From: Dysgonamonadaceae bacterium
GTDB taxonomy: Bacteria > Bacteroidota > Bacteroidia > Bacteroidales > Azobacteroidaceae
Assembly: GCA_031258895.1 (NCBI GenBank)
Contig: JAIRMF010000052.1
Span: 1-16,679 of the forward strand
DNA length: 16,679 bases
Direction: 5' to 3'
How positions within the stretch are numbered: position 1 is the first letter of the stretch; each line of letters begins with the position of its first letter. Below are positions 13,741 to 16,679 of the stretch, one piece after another. The position numbers were made by a program, and so were the translations under genes. A model generated the notes under the pieces. It ran no database searches, was not told where the DNA came from, and saw only the letters and a program-made list of their open reading frames with translations.

Positions 13741-15798
13741 TCATTTCACGGAACTACCCGGTTCGACATTCAGCGACGGGGTTATTACGGCGAGTCTGCC
13801 GTCCGATTTTTCTGCCGATAGGATCATACCTTCCGACACTATTCCACGAATAGTACGCGGCGCAAGGTTGGCAACGAAACAGACATTTTTACCGACAAGT
13901 TCTTCAGGCCGGTAGTATGCTGCGATGCCGGACAAAATCGTGCGCCCGCCGAGACCGTCGTCTATATGTAATTGAAGCAGTTTATCCGCTTTCGGTACCT
14001 TGTCACATGCGATCACTTTCCCGACACGGATATCTAACCTGGAGAACGCGTCAAAATCTATATCTTCTTTGATAGGTTTTGCGGTTGAAATTTTCGTATC
14101 GTTTATTTTTTTCGTGTTAAGGAGTTTCCGTATCTGATGTTCAATGGTTTCGTCTTCAATTTTTTCAAAGAGGAGTTCGGGTTGATTGAGAGTATGTCCG
14201 GCATTTAAGAGGTCGATGCTTCCGAGATCGCTCCATCGTAAGTCCTGTTTATTTATGATGTTCTTCATCTTTTTGGATGAGAACGGCAGGAAAGGCTCGA
14301 AGGCGATCGCCAGATTGGTTGTGATCTGCATTGCGATATTGAGGACTGTTGCGGTACGCTGCAAGTCTGTTTTCGCGAGTTTCCAGGGTTCTGTATCGGC
14401 GAGATATTTGTTTCCTGTTCGCGCCATATTCATGGCTTCTTTGAGTGCATCGCGAAAATGAAAATGTGAAAGGTTGGTTTCTAAATTCCTTTTCAGATCG
14501 CAAAACTCTTTCGTAACGGCTATATCGTAATCGGACAGTTCGGCCCGTTCGGGGATTTTTCCTTCGAAATATTTGTGAGTTAGTACCATTGCCCTATTCA
14601 CGAAATTGCCGAGGACGGCTACAAGTTCGTTGTTATTTCTTGCCTGAAAGTCTTTCCATGTAAAATCGTTATCCTTGGTTTCGGGTGCATTGGCGGTTAA
14701 CACGTAACGCAATATATCCTGTTTGCCGGGAAAATCTTCGAGATATTCATGCAGCCAGACGGCCCAGTTTCGTGAAGTGGAAATTTTATCTCCTTCGAGG
14801 TTTAGGAACTCGTTTGCGGGCACGTTTTCGGGCAGTATGTACGTTCCGTCCGCTTTCAACATTGCGGGAAAGACTATGCAGTGGAAGACGATATTATCTT
14901 TACCAATGAAATGAATCAGTTTTGTATCGCTGTTTTTCCACCATTTCGTCCAATCTCCGTATTTCTCCGGCTGTTTTTTACAGATTTCGATAGTATTTGA
15001 AATATATCCTATCGGCGCATCGAACCAGACGTAAAGCACTTTCCCTTCAGCGCCTTTAACCGGCACCGGCACACCCCAGTCGAGGTCACGGCTAACGGCT
15101 CGCGGTTGCAAACCCATATCGAGCCATGATTTACACTGTCCGTAGACATTGGGTTTCCATTCTTTATGTTTTTCGAGAATCCAGTTTCGCAACCATTCTT
15201 CATGTCGGTCGAGGGGCAGGTACCAGTGTCGTGTTTCTTTCATCACGGGGACGCTGCCTGATATTGACGATTTCGGATTGATAAGTTCCAGCGGGCTTAG
15301 GGACGTCCCGCAGGCTTCGCACTGGTCGCCGTAGGCATTTTCGTTGCCGCAATGGGGGCATTTACCTGTGATATAGCGGTCGGCGAGGAACTGGTGTGAT
15401 TCTTCGTCGTAATACTGTTCGCTGGTTTTCTCTATAAACTCTCCTTTGTTGTAAAGTTTATAGAAGAAATCGGCTGCGGTACGATGATGGATTTCCGACG
15501 AAGTTCGGGAATAGATATCGAAAGTTATTCCGAACTCTTCGAATGATTTTTTTATGATTTTGTGATAGCGGTTTACTATATCTTGCGGCGTCAGCCCTTC
15601 TTTGCGGGCTTTTATGGTAATCGGCACGCCATGTTCGTCCGACCCGCCGATGAACAGGACTTCTTCGCCACGCAGTCTCAGGTAGCGGGCGTAAATGTCG
15701 GCAGGGATATAGACGCCGGCCAGATGTCCGATATGAATAGGTCCGTTGGCGTATGGTAATGCTGATGTGATAAGTGTCCTTTTGAAGTTTTCGGTCAT
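13741..15798 (-). CDS. metG: Methionyl-tRNA synthetase with C-terminal tRNA-binding domain
   Basis: A 685-residue class I synthetase that charges tRNA-Met. Seen: catalytic HIGH (22-25) in GPIHIGHLAG; a zinc knuckle with two pairs, CPHC (Cys147, Cys150) and CEAC (Cys160, Cys163); the KMSKS loop as KISTS (338-342); the anticodon-binding helical region (about 390-545); and a C-terminal EMAP-II/Trbp111-like OB-fold (about 580-685) with SRLDIRVGKVIACDKVPKAD and SEGMILSA. Start: the ATG at 15798 gives MTENFKRTLITSALPYANG. An in-frame TTG at 15822 would add eight residues but lies inside the -7 promoter box. The aminotransferase gene follows 24 bases downstream. Confidence 0.96.
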   Translation of the reverse strand: MTENFKRTLITSALPYANGPIHIGHLAGVYIPADIYARYLRLRGEEVLFIGGSDEHGVPITIKARKEGLTPQDIVNRYHKIIKKSFEEFGITFDIYSRTSSEIHHRTAADFFYKLYNKGEFIEKTSEQYYDEESHQFLADRYITGKCPHCGNENAYGDQCEACGTSLSPLELINPKSSISGSVPVMKETRHWYLPLDRHEEWLRNWILEKHKEWKPNVYGQCKSWLDMGLQPRAVSRDLDWGVPVPVKGAEGKVLYVWFDAPIGYISNTIEICKKQPEKYGDWTKWWKNSDTKLIHFIGKDNIVFHCIVFPAMLKADGTYILPENVPANEFLNLEGDKISTSRNWAVWLHEYLEDFPGKQDILRYVLTANAPETKDNDFTWKDFQARNNNELVAVLGNFVNRAMVLTHKYFEGKIPERAELSDYDIAVTKEFCDLKRNLETNLSHFHFRDALKEAMNMARTGNKYLADTEPWKLAKTDLQRTATVLNIAMQITTNLAIAFEPFLPFSSKKMKNIINKQDLRWSDLGSIDLLNAGHTLNQPELLFEKIEDETIEHQIRKLLNTKKINDTKISTAKPIKEDIDFDAFSRLDIRVGKVIACDKVPKADKLLQLHIDDGLGGRTILSGIAAYYRPEELVGKNVCFVANLAPRTIRGIVSEGMILSAEKSDGRLAVITPSLNVEPGSSVK

Positions 15799-15819
15799 GT
15801 GTAGATGGAAATTAGGTCG

Positions 15820-15827
15820 CAAAGTTA
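15820..15827 (-). promoter_or_regulatory. metG promoter -7 box (TAACTTTG)
   Basis: On the - strand TAACTTTG matches TAnnTTTG exactly and ends 21 bases before the metG ATG at 15798. It overlaps the alternative TTG start, which settles the start choice. No clear -33 element is visible. Confidence 0.62.
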
Positions 15828-16142
15828 CTATTAATTTGCGAACTTACCTTCGGGAATTAGACGCGGAACTTTTTGGGGTGAGGCCATTGTTGTTTGAAAA
15901 ACAATGTTTACCTCTGCACCCGTTATGACGAGAACAACAACATATACAGACATAATTTTATCGCTAAATATTATAAAATATTTGGCGGCGTCGAATAATT
16001 TCTTAACATACACACACAATATAAACCTGTTTTAGCCGCGTATACGCGCATATGCGCGAGCGACGGCCGATTTTTACCTTACAACATCCGATGCGCGGGA
16101 AACAACCGCCGTAATTACGTACGCGACGTTCATAATATCGTC
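15828..16142. other. Gene-free stretch upstream of metG
   Basis: No supportable gene. It holds a short hairpin (CATTGTT at 15885-15891, AACAATG at 15900-15906, no T-run), an AT-rich part around 15950-16000, an alternating ACATACACACACA tract at 16006-16018, the overlapping palindromes at 16037-16058, and, from about 16122, a degenerate unit leading into the tandem array. Confidence 0.6.
16037..16058. repeat. Two overlapping palindromes, alternating pyrimidine/purine
   Basis: CGCGTATACGCG (16037-16048) and CGCGCATATGCGCG (16045-16058) are both perfect palindromes and share CGCG. All 22 bases alternate pyrimidine and purine, a composition known to favour Z-DNA or cruciform extrusion under negative supercoiling. 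Function unknown; it could also be a pair of binding sites. Confidence 0.6.
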
Positions 16143-16679
16143 GTGCATTCGCGAAATATAAGCGTGCAGTCGCGAAATATCATTGTGCGTTCGCAAAATA
16201 TAAGCGTGCACTTGACAAATAATGACGTGCAGGAGCATGGTATAATAGCGCTTTTGTCAAATAATGACGTGCTTTTACGAAATATCATAGTACATTCGCT
16301 AAATATCAGCGTGCATCTACGAAATATAACCGTGCGTTTGACAAATATTGACGTGCGTTCGCAAAATATAACCGTGCGCTTGACAAGTATAATCGTGCGT
16401 TCATCAAATAATGACGTGCGTTCGCAAAATATAAGCGTGCACTCGCGAAATATAAGCGTGCACTCGCAAAATATAATCGTGCGTTCATCAAATAATGACG
16501 TGCGTTCGCAAAATATAAACGTGCGTTTGACAAATATAATCGTGCGTTCATCAAATAACGCCGTGCACTCGCGAAATATCATCGTGCACTCGCGAAATAT
16601 CAGCGTGCACTCGCAAAATATCAGCGTGCACTCGACAAATAATGACAAACAGTCGATAAATATCAGCGTACAGTCGCAA
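16143..16679. repeat. Array of about 25 degenerate 21-bp tandem repeats, reaching the window edge
   Basis: Head-to-tail units of exactly 21 bases start at 16143 and recur every 21 bases with no spacers to the right edge (25 full units and part of a 26th). Each typically begins GTGC, carries a TCGC-like core at unit positions 7-10 and AAATAT or AAATAA at 12-17, and ends in AGC, ATC or GAC. The length of 21 is kept in every unit, even in the worst ones (16227-16268). Translation gives heptads: V-H/R-S-x-N-I-x on the + strand, open throughout, and E/R-C/R-T-x-I/L-F-x on the - strand, also open. Copies are more uniform toward the right, suggesting the left end is older. Coding and non-coding are both possible; no start, ribosome-binding site or family supports a gene. 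Confidence 0.9.

Noticed and set aside
15799..15822. TTG 15822 as the start of metG
   Set aside because: It sits inside the TAACTTTG promoter box; ATG 15798 matches the family start.
16374..16394. Sigma-70 style TTGACA and TATAAT inside repeat units
   Set aside because: The two words are a few bases apart rather than about 17, and Bacteroidota use TAnnTTTG-type promoters; they arise from the repeat sequence.
16130..16648. A 172-codon - strand open frame across the repeats as a real gene
   Set aside because: It begins with a TTG inside a repeat, has no promoter or ribosome-binding site, consists only of the repeated heptad, and an opposite-strand frame is equally open.
16143..16679. CRISPR array
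   Set aside because: Units are 21 bases, directly adjoining and individually diverged; there are no unique spacers and no cas genes.

Overview
The window reads as a chromosomal piece of a Bacteroidota (probably Bacteroidales) genome. The signs are the Bacteroidota -7 promoter box TAnnTTTG upstream of several genes, start sites without clear Shine-Dalgarno sequences, lipoprotein signal peptides, and the family content (DUF1015, a Bacteroidales-type HtpG, MetG with a C-terminal tRNA-binding domain, a FabK-type reductase). No tRNA, rRNA, insertion sequence, integrase or CRISPR array was found.

Layout. Positions 1-323 hold what looks like the decayed tail of a gene, open in one frame except for a single TGA. 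From 414 to 6564 five genes run on the + strand: a GH63-like glycosidase lipoprotein, a DUF1015 protein, a NupG-like major facilitator transporter, then, behind its own promoter, a small unknown lipoprotein and a FabK/nitronate-monooxygenase-family flavoenzyme. From 6652 to 8442 is the conserved cluster yceD (DUF177) - rpmF - fabH. A membrane-anchored M23 peptidase (8470-9333) is on the - strand, convergent with fabH and divergent from lipA (9549-10418). lipA and htpG (10415-12289, -) converge and share the four bases TTAA for both stop codons. Upstream of htpG on the same strand is the pair metG - PLP aminotransferase, closed by a clear intrinsic terminator at 12339-12372. The last ~880 bases, upstream of metG, contain no recognisable gene: a stretch with alternating-purine/pyrimidine palindromes followed by an array of about 25 degenerate 21-bp tandem repeats that runs off the right edge.

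How the genes fit together. Most are housekeeping: translation (metG, rpmF, yceD), fatty-acid synthesis (fabH and perhaps the FabK-like gene), lipoate synthesis (lipA), protein folding (htpG), cell-wall remodelling (M23). The GH63 lipoprotein, DUF1015 protein and NupG-like permease are co-directional with short gaps and could be one transcription unit, but nothing in the sequence fixes a shared substrate.

Most worth a second look: the 21-bp repeat array, stop-free in at least two frames on opposite strands; the ribosomal protein L32, which has lost all zinc-binding cysteines although it sits in the canonical locus; the altered glycine-rich motif of FabH; and the yceD start region, where an out-of-frame ATG precedes the TTG that must be used. 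I did not find a convincing new multi-gene system.
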